Positions 53,447 to 63,679 of a DNA stretch of 64,000 bases are shown piece by piece. The stretch lies in assembly GCA_023052935.1 (NCBI GenBank), contig CM041294.1:88458616-88522615 (forward strand), in the 5' to 3' direction. Position numbers and translations under genes: made by a program. The notes under the pieces were generated by a model, which was given only the letters and a program-made list of their open reading frames with translations, was not told the DNA's origin and made no database searches. Each line of letters starts with the position of its first letter. Position 1 is the stretch's first letter. Source of the stretch: Piezodorus guildinii (lineage: Eukaryota; Arthropoda; Insecta; Hemiptera; Pentatomidae).

Positions 53447-54486
53447 CATACACACACATACACATATCTGGATACATATATAAATCCGAAATACAAATTT
53501 TAATTAAAAGAACTTTACAATATTGGTGGAATATTAATGAAATAATACAGTAAATGTTCAAATACAACACAAATAAAATATTATATTCAAATTATCGTTT
53601 CTATGTTTTTTACTGCTTTTTATTGAGATTTTCGAATCTATTTAGGTCTCTTTGGGAATTGGATAGAAAGGAAGTGATTGAATAGTCGGGATTTAAAGGT
53701 AGGAAGAGTGTCAGAGTGACGAATATATGAAGGAATAGAATTCCATACGGACGAGGAACGGATGAGGAACGATCTGTCGAAAGCTGCGGTTCGATGGGGC
53801 GTCACATACAGGTCTGAAGGCCGCGAACGAGTGTTTCGGGAGTGGACGGAGGATATGAATGAAAACATTTCTGAAATGTAGGACGGGCGGTGGAATTGGA
53901 AAACTTGAAAGAGGAAGGTTGCCAGAAAGTATTTACATCGGTAGGACGGGAAAAGCCACTTCAACTCTTCATAGAAGTGGGTGACAGAAGTGTCCCTGGA
54001 TATCCCGAAGATAAAGCGTAATAAGCAGTTAAATAATCGTTTTAGTTTAGCTCCGAGATCCCCAGAGACACCCCCATACACCGCACAGCAGTAGTCGAAG
54101 TGGGGGAATATTAAGGAGCAAACCAGGAGTCTACGGCTTTCAAATGGAAGAAGGTGACGGTGATGATTTAGGAGTTTTAAGGTGGATATGGTGCGTCGAG
54201 AGATTTCAGAGACATGGTTCTTCCAAGAAAGAGTTTGATCGAGGGTGATCCCAAGGTTTTTAACGGTTTGGTGGAAGGTTATTGGATTATTATTGAGGAA
54301 CAGTGTTGGGATTGGAGGAAGGGTTAATTTATTTGATATATAATTTATGTGATGAGCAAAAAAAAATGTTGTTTCATTATTTTCACTTCTAATATTCCTT
54401 TCCCGATCAATCCGATAATCGATTATTTCTAATGATTGAAATAATCGAATGATCCGATAATCGTCATTCTATTATGCCCATCCCTA
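53014..54486. mobile_element. hAT-like non-autonomous element carrying a LINE
   Basis: Termini TAGGGGTGGGCATAATCGAA and, inverted at the right, TAGGGATGGGCATAATAGAA. They are flanked by 8-bp near-repeats ATGTACAC (53006-53013) and GTGTACAC (54487-54494). Subterminal ATCGGATGAT / ATCGATTATT motifs lie at both ends. The middle is a later CR1-like LINE insertion. Confidence 0.78.
53155..54360 (-). mobile_element. CR1-like LINE, 3' half (family K)
   Basis: The minus-strand frame 53638-54081 and its upstream continuation encode LGITLDQTLSWKNHVSEIS, FPHFDYCCAVYGGVSGDLG and SDLYVTPHRTAAFDRSFLIR. The 3' UTR contains a (TA)n tract (53398-53444), the family mark TTATTCTGGGACATGTCCC and an (AAT)n tail at 53154-53177. 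The RT C-terminus is uninterrupted over 147 codons, the best-kept of the family K copies here. Confidence 0.83.
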
Positions 54487-54494
54487 GTGTACAC

Positions 54495-54925
54495 ATCAAA
54501 TTTATTTCAATGATCACCCCTTTAATTGTGAAATGAAATGAAATTTATTTAGAGATTTACCCTTTTTTACGCAATTATTTATTCTTGTGTTCAAGTCAGA
54601 AGTAAAATACTCTATTATCTAATAATTTTTGTTTTTATATTTAACTCTTCTTTATTTATAATAACTCTTCTTCTAACTATTGAATATTAGTGTATCGCAT
54701 GAGTTTTTCCTCGTTGAATATTCTGGAAGTAAGTTTGAAAAGAGGGCATAATGAGGCTTCTTCAAAAATGGAAGAAGTTAATTGAGCAGATAGTTTTATA
54801 TATAGTACAGTAAATAAAATTTTGTCTCTTTGTCAAAAAAGTGACTATTTTAAAAAAATTATTTATTGCCAAACACTATCAAAAGCTTTTTTCGATATCA
54901 TGATAAATTGCTGATCTTTCTTTCT
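54495..54925. other. Intergenic, nothing recognised
   Basis: AT-rich; no landmark. Confidence 0.35.
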
Positions 54926-54929
54926 CCAC

Positions 54930-55437
54930 ACACACCATCTATACCTTCGCTGGTGATTCAGAACTTCTTTCTTTGCACAGAGAATGTACTCTATAGCTTC
55001 TATTTCATTACAAAATCATATATTTGACCTATAAATGTGGTTTAGAAAATGAAAAATCAAAATTAATGCCTCCAAATCGAGCCATGTGATCTTTTCTCTG
55101 CGAAAAGGTTTTTGTCCAGCTGTGAAAATCGACAGCAATGCAGTACCTTCAAAAACCTGCGTACGATACTTCGGACTATACTTGGATAAAAGACTAACAT
55201 GGAACATAAATACGAAATTAAAGTGGCAAGAATTGGCAATGCGTTACAAACAACTTTCAAATCTATTGGATTACAGATCAGCACTAAATTTACGAAGCAA
55301 GCGACTAATATACACTACTCTACTGAGACTAATCTGGACATACAGAGCAGAAATTTGGGGTTCTGCAAAACAAAAAAAAAATACAAACAACTCCATCCAA
55401 AAAATTTACAAAAAATCGTTCACGCACCATATTTTAT
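54930..55437 (+). mobile_element. Jockey-like LINE fragment, third subfamily
   Basis: Reads YTFAGDSELLSLH (decayed YADD box, about 54950) then KIDSNAVPSKTCVRYFGLYL and DKRLTWNINTKLKWQELAMR, then LIWTYRAEIWGSAKQ. The frame ends at about 55437, where the flank of the Helitron begins. Confidence 0.72.
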
Positions 55438-55585
55438 GTATTGAGAATACTGAGGGGTGTATAATTATCATTTTTTAATTATTGTTATCTATACTAATAT
55501 TATATTGAGGGTGTATAGTCGACTGTAGAAACTATTATAGGTGGAATAGTCAGGAATCAGTCATTTTTAAAAAGTTTTTAATTTT

Positions 55586-55625
55586 GCCAACGTTTCGGCT
55601 CAAGCTTGTGAGCCATCATCAGGGC
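55586..55625 (-). ncRNA. Hammerhead-ribozyme-like motif, left arm
   Basis: Mirror of the motif at 55708-55747: complement of CTGATGA at 55616-55622 and of GAAA at 55593-55596, with the same stem II. Identical sequence by symmetry of the palindrome. Confidence 0.5.
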
Positions 55626-55707
55626 ATTACTGAGCCATGTCCAAGCATAAACTCAGTTTATTGAGTTTATGCTTTATTGAGTTTATGCTTGGACATGGCT
55701 CAGTAAT

Positions 55708-55747
55708 GCCCTGATGATGGCTCACAAGCTTGAGCCGAAACGTTGGC
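55708..55747 (+). ncRNA. Hammerhead-ribozyme-like motif, right arm
   Basis: CTGATGA (55711-55717), stem II TGGCTCA/TTGAGCC with a short loop (55718-55736), GAAA (55737-55740), then CGTT (55741-55744). A GCC/GGC stem I encloses it (55708-55710 with 55745-55747). All invariant core bases are present. Stem III is reduced to almost nothing (ACGT), as in the small hammerhead variants of Penelope-like elements that work as dimers. Cleavage would follow the GTT. Confidence 0.55.
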
Positions 55748-56329
55748 AAAATTAAAAACTTTTTAAAAATGACTGATTCCTGACTATTCCACCTATAATT
55801 ATACTAATATTATAAAGCTGAAGAGTTTGTTTGTTTGTTTGTTTATTTGAACGCGCTAATCTCAGAAACTACTGGTTCTAATTGAAAAATTCTTTTTGTG
55901 TTGGATAGTCCATTTATCGAGGAAGGTTATAGGCTATATAACACCACGCTGCTACCAATAGGACCGAAGAATCAGTCGAAAATCTGGGAAAAAACGAGGA
56001 AAATTTGGGAGAAAAAAAAAAACCTCGCTTCCCAAAGATTCCAAATGATTTACCTTTTATTTTTAAATAATTCAATTTCCCGTTAATTTATATATTTCCA
56101 TTTAAACACGTAGGAATAGATTTACGTCGAGATCGGGTTGGGGAGAAAATCAGTATGTTCTTCTGCCACAAGAAAATAAAACTAAAAATGTCATTTACGC
56201 GGAAGCACTTTAAAATATATTCTTTTAAAAACTTCTTAATAGCAATCATAATAACAGAAATTGATGCAGACGAAGTCGCTTTAGAATATATCAAAGAAAA
56301 AGTGACATGTACTAAGAAGGTTTAAATTT

Positions 56330-56930
56330 GGGTGATAAAATTCCGGTTCTGGGATGCGCCGATGATTTGGTACTGCTAAAGGAAGACACGGAAACTAAAA
56401 AACTAAATACAAGTCCGTTAATAAAAACCGGTAAAGAAATAGGACTCGAAATAAATACCGAAAAGACAAAATATATGATTTGTAGCAGAGACGGTAGCGA
56501 TCATAGTGATATTGATATATCAGATTATACTTTTGAACACGTAGAGAAATTTAAGTATTTAGGTTCAATGATAACGAAAAAAAAAATCCCGGAGGAAATA
56601 AAGTATTGGTTAAACGCGGGAAATGCGTGTTATAATTCAGTTGCGAAATTACTTAGCTTCTGTCTAAAAACTTAACGGTTAGAATTTATTAAACTGTTAT
56701 TCTTCCGACGGTGAAACGTGGCCGCTTACTTTGAAGGACGGTCAACGGCTAAAGGTTTTAGAAAATAAGGTACTAAAATATTTGGTCCGAAGAGAGATGA
56801 GGCTACTGGGGAGTATAGAAGGTTACACAACGCGGAAATATTTATATCAATCTATATTGTTAAGTCATGTTTTATTTCACTTTTATACTACTATGGTTAA
56901 TCGTATGATGACTAATTTTTTGCTCTCCAA
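56330..56930 (+). mobile_element. LINE RT fragment inside the Helitron
   Basis: GCADDLVLLKEDTETKKL with a CADD box (usually YADD), then KTGKEIGLEINTEKTKYM, FEHVEKFKYLGSMIT and a frameshift to GQRLKVLENKVLKYLVRREM. Same family as the antisense copy at the right edge of the window (63680-64000). Decayed. Confidence 0.75.
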
Positions 56931-57095
56931 GTTTAGTTAGGGTAGAGATCTTTAACGAGTTCATGGAGTCGCAAAGGCTTGGGACCACCATTTTACGTCC
57001 CCTTCGAAGGAGGGCATAACTAAGGTTGTTTTTTACTCTCATTAAAAAATCTTAAGAGCACCTGGCTGGTCACTACATACAGGTGACCGACCCTT
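56930..57095 (-). repeat. SINE-A copy inside the Helitron
   Basis: GTCCCCTTCGAAGGAGGGCA and AGGGTAGAGATCTTTAACGA mark the SINE-A body on the minus strand. Confidence 0.7.
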
Positions 57096-57394
57096 TTAAG
57101 CATATTGCGTTTCATATCTGTTTCGAGTGTAGGTTCCTATGAAAATATATTCAATTGTTATTTATTTTTTAAAAATGGTTTGTGACGATTATTTTTACAT
57201 ATTAAGTGATTATGGGTATATCCACTTCTACTGGTTTGCTATTGTAAATTTGACAGGAAGAAGTCTAGATCGGGCTTTAAATAATAACAAAGAGTAGCTG
57301 ATAGTTGATATTTATTATAGCCAATCTCACCATAAACGTACATAAATTGATACGAAATGCAATATTCGCGAGCAAAGCTGCGTGACACAGCTAG

Positions 57395-57735
57395 TATTAA
57401 ATAAACATTAATAGGCCTTTGTCGACGAAAGTTCAAAAGGTGTTTACCCCACTGTTTCCCCATTGGTCTGGGATACCAGAGACCCCTGGTAGTTTCCCTC
57501 AGCGTCCGCCGACAAGGATATTAAGGTTGGCCAAAATATAAAAATAAGATCACAAAGGATGTACCCCCCAACTGGGGTACTCCCCAAGTCAGCCCACCAG
57601 TGGTGACGAGGATGAGAGAGGAGACTCGGAAGGGCAGTCTTATTCGAACCACGAGTCCAGCAAGAGAAGAGTCAAGGTCTGTCCTCAAGAGAGAGGCAGT
57701 TATGACTGGAATAAGTTCCATCCTCAAGAAGATTA
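57395..57735. repeat. Dispersed repeat, possibly a LINE 5' region
   Basis: Recurs shortened at 59370-59520 (TTTCCCCAT...GTCTGGGATA, CCGCCGACAAG, TTAAGGTTGGCCAAAA). Non-repetitive GC content is higher than around it and there is a CCCCAACTGGGG...ACTCCCC stem. No coding feature; the class is a guess. Confidence 0.5.
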
Positions 57736-58135
57736 TCTTGTTACTATTGATGAAAAACGGGTAATATATATATATATATATATATTTTATTATAAAGATA
57801 TAAAATGAAATTCGATACCCAACTAAAGGATAAAACTGAAAAATATTTTTTTAACTTAAGAAAAGTAATATACCATTGGAAAGCTAAAGATTTTATAAAA
57901 AATATTATCTCATACAAAAGCTTGTAAAAGTTAATAGAGAGTGATGAAAAGCCGATAAAACCAAGGGATTATTTCAGATAATAATATAATAGATTTTTTA
58001 ATAAAACACATGTTTCTATAGAAATTCCATTTAACTAATTCTTTAATGGTTTCACTCATTTTTATCTCTTACTCTTGAAAAATCTTTAATCGATTCTAAA
58101 AACGGAGGTAAGTGAAAGTCGTGTGTTTCCCGCAC
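57736..58135 (-). repeat. Rep1 copy, left part
   Basis: GATGAAAAACGGGTAA, a (TA)n tract at 57762-57784, ATATACCATTGGAAAG, then the GAGGTAAGTGAAAGTCGTGT terminus near 58100. Confidence 0.75.
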
Positions 58136-58139
58136 TAGA

Positions 58140-59320
58140 TTTTTATATATCTTCTACAATATGAAATTGAAAAAAATGTTAACAAACTATTTTCAAGAAC
58201 AAGTTAAAGAAATTAAGTAAGTCGTTTGGTTTAGAATCTGTATCTTATCTGGTAGGTCTTGATTTCACTTTTTAGTTTAATTTATTTTATAATTTTTAAA
58301 AGTCATTAAACCTTAAGTTAGTAATAAAATTTTGTAGTAATGCCATTAAGTTATACCTGAGATCCATTTCATTTATTTACCTCGTAGTGACAATAAATCT
58401 TTTCAAGATTCTGACTTATTACTTACCAAGATTGTGGCTTTATTAATAATTTACTAGACCAAATGGCATATGCAAGAGAATATGTTTAATTTTAAATAGA
58501 TTGAGAATACTGAGTGTATGCAATATGTTGTTTTGTTTTGATAAAAGATATTGAAACCTAACAGTAGTCAGTTTATTTTTATAGCTTGCCATCCAATAGT
58601 ATTGCATGGACTTCTATCTTGTATTTTGGCTTATTATTATATATGGAAAGATCACTAGAAAATATGTCGATTAAAATTAACATATATTTGGCTTCAAAAG
58701 ATATTTGAGGAATAACTTGAATATAAATAATTTATGGGGAATGAGTAAAATATGTTTTAATATGATAAAATACCTAATATATGAGTAATTTATAAAATAT
58801 ACTTCTACAATCAATGTTGTAGAAGATCTAAGAAATCGATTAAGATATTAAATTTTTAATGTATTACTTATGTACTTAAATGTATTTTGTAAATAATAGT
58901 AAATAGGAATACTTAGTTAAATGTAACATTAATTAATTAATATTAAGAAAAAGTAAGTTGTATTTTGTAGAAAATGTTATTTGCAACTAAATATGTTAAT
59001 TTATAAAGTCAGATACCATCATGAATATAAAATACTAGCACATTGTTTTAAATAAAATATCATTAAACTATATGCTAATTCTTCCAATTCAATTTAAAAT
59101 GATAATTTTTATTGTTATGCAACACCTATAAATGTATTTGTTAAAATAACTATTGGATGATTGTGTAAATACTCGATTTAGCTATATTCATTTAGTATAG
59201 CTTCTGTAAGAAGAAGTCATTATTGTACAGTACTCATTACTTCTGTGTTTCCTATATATATTATAGATAAAGATCTAATAATAAATAATAAAGATCTAGT
59301 TCCTCGCAGAGTGGGAGAAA
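58140..59320. other. Long AT-rich stretch without recognised features
   Basis: Nearly 1.2 kb of AT-rich sequence, no open frame of note and no family landmark apart from a short TTGAGAATACTGAG near 58500 shared with 55440 and 59330. Confidence 0.4.
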
Positions 59321-59324
59321 CGTT

Positions 59325-59520
59325 ATGTATTGAGAATGCTGAGGGGTGTATAATTATCATTTCTTAATTATTAGTATTAAATAAACATAGGCCTTTGACG
59401 GCAAAATTTCAAACGGTGTTTACCCTCCTGTTTCCCCATCAGTCTGGGATATCAGAGATCCCCGGTAGTTCCCTCAGTGGCCGCCGACAAGAATATTAAG
59501 GTTGGCCAAAAGATAAAAAC
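59325..59520. repeat. Paralogous empty site of the Helitron
   Basis: Matches the left flank of the Helitron (TGAGGGGTGTATAATTATCA) and runs directly into its right flank (TATTAAATAAACAT...GGCCTTTG) with no Helitron between. The junction lies at about 59367-59376. Confidence 0.75.
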
Positions 59521-59699
59521 TTTAGTTAAGTTAAATGGCATGGCACTTAATGGCATTTATTGAAACTTTTTACTTTAATCTTCTTCTGAAAGCCACCTAT
59601 TATGATTGGTAAACATGATACCTTTGGAATGGAAATCCAATGGTTTCATTAAATATAGTCTAAATATCGATTAATTATATCAAGTAACTAGTTTTTGAA

Positions 59700-60040
59700 G
59701 GTACCTTAGAAAAGCAGTCGGTCAAAAACATAACACATGGTATGTTTCGAATCACACAATACACAACGACACAAATATCCCAATAGTAAATTCTTACATT
59801 CACGACAAATATAACACATTTCATTCTTAGACATATCACTATCAGCTTGCTACTTCTCTTTCTTCCTCCCTGTTACCAGGGCAGAAACAAAGAAGACTTA
59901 AATGGCGATGGCCGAGAGATCTTCTAAACTAAAACTTCAGGACTTTGGTCAAGAGGAAAAAAATACCTCACATTCCCTGGATGCGAAGCAATGAAGTCGC
60001 GAATAGAAAACAATAATAATATTAATAATAAATTATTTAT
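59700..60040 (+). mobile_element. Jockey-like LINE carboxy-terminal fragment
   Basis: NTWYVSNHTIHNDTNIPIVN then QRRLKWRWPRDLLN with a stop, the end of a Jockey ORF2; a (AAT)n-like tail follows near 60010-60040. Could be the missing end of the fragment at 54930-55437. Confidence 0.68.
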
Positions 60041-60049
60041 TATTTTTTC

Positions 60050-61075
60050 GTTTGAAAATATTAGATATTATAAAAATGATATGACAAGGACCATTGACGT
60101 CAAAAAAGACTTTTGAGTCTTGTATGAATTCCTCTCACCCTTCCTAGCCCGAAAACCTCTCTCACTCATTTCATGGCGCTGCAACCCCTCTTTTACAATC
60201 CTACTCCACTCTTCCCTATTATGGACGAGTTTCTGTTGGTGACGTCCTTAGTTCTTTCTCCTTCTGGCATACCATCCAGCAAATTTTTGGATGTCCTCGC
60301 CGGTAACCGCACTCATGTCCTAGCCACCTCAACTGATTCTTCTAAACAGTGAAACAAGTCTAAAAAAACTCTTCATTCTTTCTTATTCTCCAGTAGTCGT
60401 TTTCGCAGATTGGTCTATATATTCTTCTAGGTAATTTCCTTTTCCTCTTGTAGCTGGGTACCTAGCATAACAGCCGCCTATGCCAAAGCCGCAGTTGCAT
60501 AAATTGACGTTAAATAAATAAACAAACAAACAAACATTTCCATTTCCAAACTTTTGACATTCTTTTATTTTCTTTGGATAGTACACATGACCAACAGTCA
60601 TATGATGCAACAGACCTAATGACATGATCAGGCTGTTGGTAAGGCCTCTAAATTTAAAGGATTTTTGAAAAGCATTCTTTATTGTTTGGTGTGACAAGAG
60701 CACCCAAGTATTTAAACTGGTTTGCCATCCTGAAAGTATGGCTTTCAAATTCGACCATTTCTTCTCTTTATCTAGTGGGTTTCTTGATGACTTCATAAAA
60801 ACTTTTTTTTCATCGCTTACATGGAGCCCATTTTCATCGCAGCTTTTAGAACTCCTCAAACGCTCCCATTAAAGCTGCTCTTGATCTAGCCGATATTACC
60901 ACATCTACTGCGTATGCCAGATGGTGCGTCAACTTATTATGTATCGTGCCTTTAAGGCTTGCACGTACTGCATATTCTAGGGCTACGTTGAAAAGAGTTG
61001 GGACCAAGCGGTATCCCTGCCTTAGGCCGTGTTCAACTGTAAACTATTCTAATAATGCTCCAGGTAACCTAAAAC
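60050..61075 (-). mobile_element. RTE-like LINE fragment split by a SINE
   Basis: The minus strand gives LRQGYRLVPTLFNVALEYAV, then LAYAVDVV (YADD changed to YAVD) near 60920, NQFKYLGALVTPNNKEC near 60690, and the terminal QLRWLGHE near 60330. Multiple stops. A shortened SINE-A lies at 60450-60540. Confidence 0.68.
60450..60540 (+). repeat. SINE-A, internally deleted copy
   Basis: TAGCATAACAGCCGCCTATG joined almost directly to GACGTTAAATAAATAAACAA; most of the body is gone. Confidence 0.65.
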
Positions 61076-61111
61076 AGCAATTTAAAAGTGAAAAAAAAGC
61101 TTTTATAATTG

Positions 61112-62420
61112 CCTAGTTCTGCCATAAATATTGCTACAAGGAAATATGTACAGATTTCAACAGACAAATTAACTTTATCCAAAATATTATGAGGAAATAA
61201 AATGTATACCTATAGAGACAAAAACAAAAAAGAAATTACCTAAAATTTTGCATTGACACGGGCATTTAATCTCCGTGGCTAGTCATGAATAGCAGCACGC
61301 TGCACTTCTTGAGGAAAACGCTCAACTGCTCGGTCCAAGATTGTTTGAGCTTTTTAAGTTAGAGTGTGCTCTGTGGCATGACATCCTCTTCAGTTAGAAC
61401 CTTAGCCGGTAATGTAGTGGGTTGAGAGAAGGGTTTCCTGAGGGCCAATCCAAGCCAGAGATGAACGCTGGAATGTTCTCTTTGCAGCCTCTGCTGAGTT
61501 GACCTGGCCTTGAGAGCGGAGAGGAATCCTCCTTGAAAACCCAATGACTCACACTAAAGAGAGTATCATTTAGAGGCTCGACAACAGGTTTCAAAGTATC
61601 GTCCTGATAGTTTTGAGGGGTTTTCTCAAAAATGGAGCTTTGTGGTGCCATCAAAGCAAATTCTTCACCAAAGACTCACCGAAAACGGGTAATGATATAT
61701 TCCTACTCTTCTAATGACTTCGTGGACTTCTTTAGTGCTGTATGCGTACACATGATCATTTTGGTATTTCTTGTTGATGATCATTGTTCTTGGATTTATA
61801 AAAAGTTTCTCATCGCTAAACAAAAGTTTTCGATGAAGACCATTGGTGTAGCGGCCAAGGAGTACTTCGCATCTATCCACTTTAACTTGTTTTAGGAAGG
61901 TGGTTAGCCTTTGTCCTGTCATTCTTCGAAATGCACCCATCCTAAGGTCACTTTTTATTATTCGAGACAGTGGTCTGACAGAGATTCCTATTACCCAAGG
62001 CATGATTTGTTGTTTTCGTATGAGATTTCTTCTTATTCGAGCTGATATTGTTCTATCAGAATATGCCGTTCTCATAGTGCGGGGAAGACCCGGTCGAAGT
62101 CTGTCACATACAAATATTATCTCACTATATCCATTTATAGCGCGGCACTCGAACATAAGGCTGATACCCACAGGTTTAATTAAAATTGTTGAAAATCTAA
62201 TAAACTACATTTTTTAATTGTTTGTAAGGCGATCACAGCTATTCGGGTTTCTTCATAATTTCACTCCATGTTAACTGAGCTAAAGAAGAATACAAATTAA
62301 TTTGGATTATTACCATAGCTTGTAAAGAAAATAATCTGTTTGAGGTGAGGGTAGTCTGAATAATACCAAGGAATGTGAACAAAGTTCAACTTTTTTAACA
62401 GTATTTATGGCAGAACTAGG
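61112..62420 (-). mobile_element. Tc1/mariner element with decayed transposase
   Basis: Terminal inverted repeats CCTAGTTCTGCCATAAATA at 61112 and its complement ending 62420. The minus-strand transposase begins in 61665-62171 (helix-turn-helix region, LLFSDEKLFI with the first catalytic D). It continues in 61394-61654 with a degenerate second box (FKEDSSPLS) and WPSGNPSLNPLHYRL in place of PDLNPLDY. Frame breaks make it inactive. The spacing of boxes suggests a DD-about-41-D mariner relative. Confidence 0.8.
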
Positions 62421-62424
62421 TATA

Positions 62425-62815
62425 GACGCTAAAAATGGAATCTTCTATAGCAAAAAGGTATTCATTTTTAATTCCCCTGTAATTTTGATAATCAAATTTT
62501 TGTTGCTTTTACTTCTTGTAATACCACTCTTTTATCTCACACATCATATAACATTAAATGGAACGATGGAACGATTAAGTGGTTAAATGACTATTGAAAG
62601 AACATAAAGTACCTCCTAACTCTTTATTTGAATGCCTTGGGAATTTCAAAGTTACATTAAAATCGTTTGAGCGATAATGACTACTAAACGATAAAATATT
62701 CCTTTACAAGTCGAATATCAGGAGTATTAGAGATAAAAGAAACGGCTTAATATCCCTCGAAGTAATGAAAATATCTATCAGTTATGATAACACGTAACAG
62801 CAAGTAACTATTTTT
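62425..62815. other. Intergenic, nothing recognised
   Basis: AT-rich; no landmark. Confidence 0.35.
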
Positions 62816-62817
62816 AC

Positions 62818-63655
62818 TAGAGAACTATTACGGAAAGTATTCCAATCGTGAAAATTTTCGAATCCTAGTTTTCAACGGAAAACACGTTTTAGGATCCCCT
62901 GAGTCCAAATAACCAAGTCCAGCAAAAAGGTCTGTGTGTGTATTTCATATTTAAGACAGCTATATACCCGAGACGTAACAAAAACTTCATCTAAATCGGC
63001 TAACCAGAAGAGCCACTTTATACCATGCATATTGCACCTTTTTATGATTTTCTCGAAAACGGTTCCGACGATTTTGATTAAACTCAATATATCGCTGTAA
63101 AATGTAATGGGCTTTAATATGATATAGGTTTCACTATGATTGAAATAGTCTGACAGTGCTTAAATGCAGATATTTTAAATTTTCTTCTTCTAAAGTACCT
63201 TTAATTTTGTTGATTCTATAAAAATAAATATATTATCTTGTTACCACTGATGAAAAACAGGTAAATATATAAATTGTATGAATTCGATAGCCAACTAAAG
63301 GGAAAAACTGAAAAAATATTTTTTTAATGCAATTTTTGGTTTTTTAACTTAAGAACAGTAATATACATGTATGATATACCGCTGGAAAACTAAAGATTTT
63401 AGATAAAATATTATCTTATACTCAAGCTTTTAAAAGTTAATAGAGAGTGATGAAAAAAGATAATACTAAGTGATTATTTTAGATAATAATATAATAGATT
63501 TTTCAATAAAACACATGTTTCTATATAAATTCGATTTAATTAATTCTTTAATAGTTGCACGTATTTTTTTATCTCTAACTGTATTTGAAAATTCTTTCAT
63601 TGATTTTAAAAATGGAAGTAAGTGAAAGTCGTGTGTTGCCCGCACCAGATTTTTA
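62818..63655 (-). repeat. Rep1 copy
   Basis: From GGAAAGTATTCCAATCGTGA to the GTAAGTGAAAGTCGTGTG terminus and CCGCACCAGATTT near 63650. Keeps the 70-codon open frame (62872-63087) also seen in the copy at 16860-17745. Confidence 0.82.
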
Positions 63656-63679
63656 AGTATTCCAGATGCTATAATAATA

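Larger units (their letters stand above)
55505..55800. mobile_element. Penelope-like palindrome inserted in the Helitron
   Basis: A 296-bp insert between perfect 14-bp duplications ATACTAATATTATA (55491-55504 and 55801-55814). It contains arms 55534-55655 and 55678-55799 of 122 bp that are exact reverse complements by eye, around a 22-bp centre. Each arm has a hammerhead-like core. Head-to-head terminal pieces with such cores are known from Penelope-like elements; assignment to that group is inference. Confidence 0.75.
55488..57394 (+). mobile_element. Helitron, non-autonomous
   Basis: Begins TCTATACTAATATTATA after an A and ends GCGTGACACAGCTAG before a T, with a GC-rich hairpin-like GCGAGCAAAGCTGCG about 10 bp before the CTAG end. 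These are Helitron hallmarks (5' TC, 3' CTRR, insertion between A and T). A region at about 59325-59410 is a paralogous copy of both flanks without the element. The interior holds a Penelope-type palindrome, a LINE fragment and a SINE, but no Rep/helicase. Confidence 0.82.
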
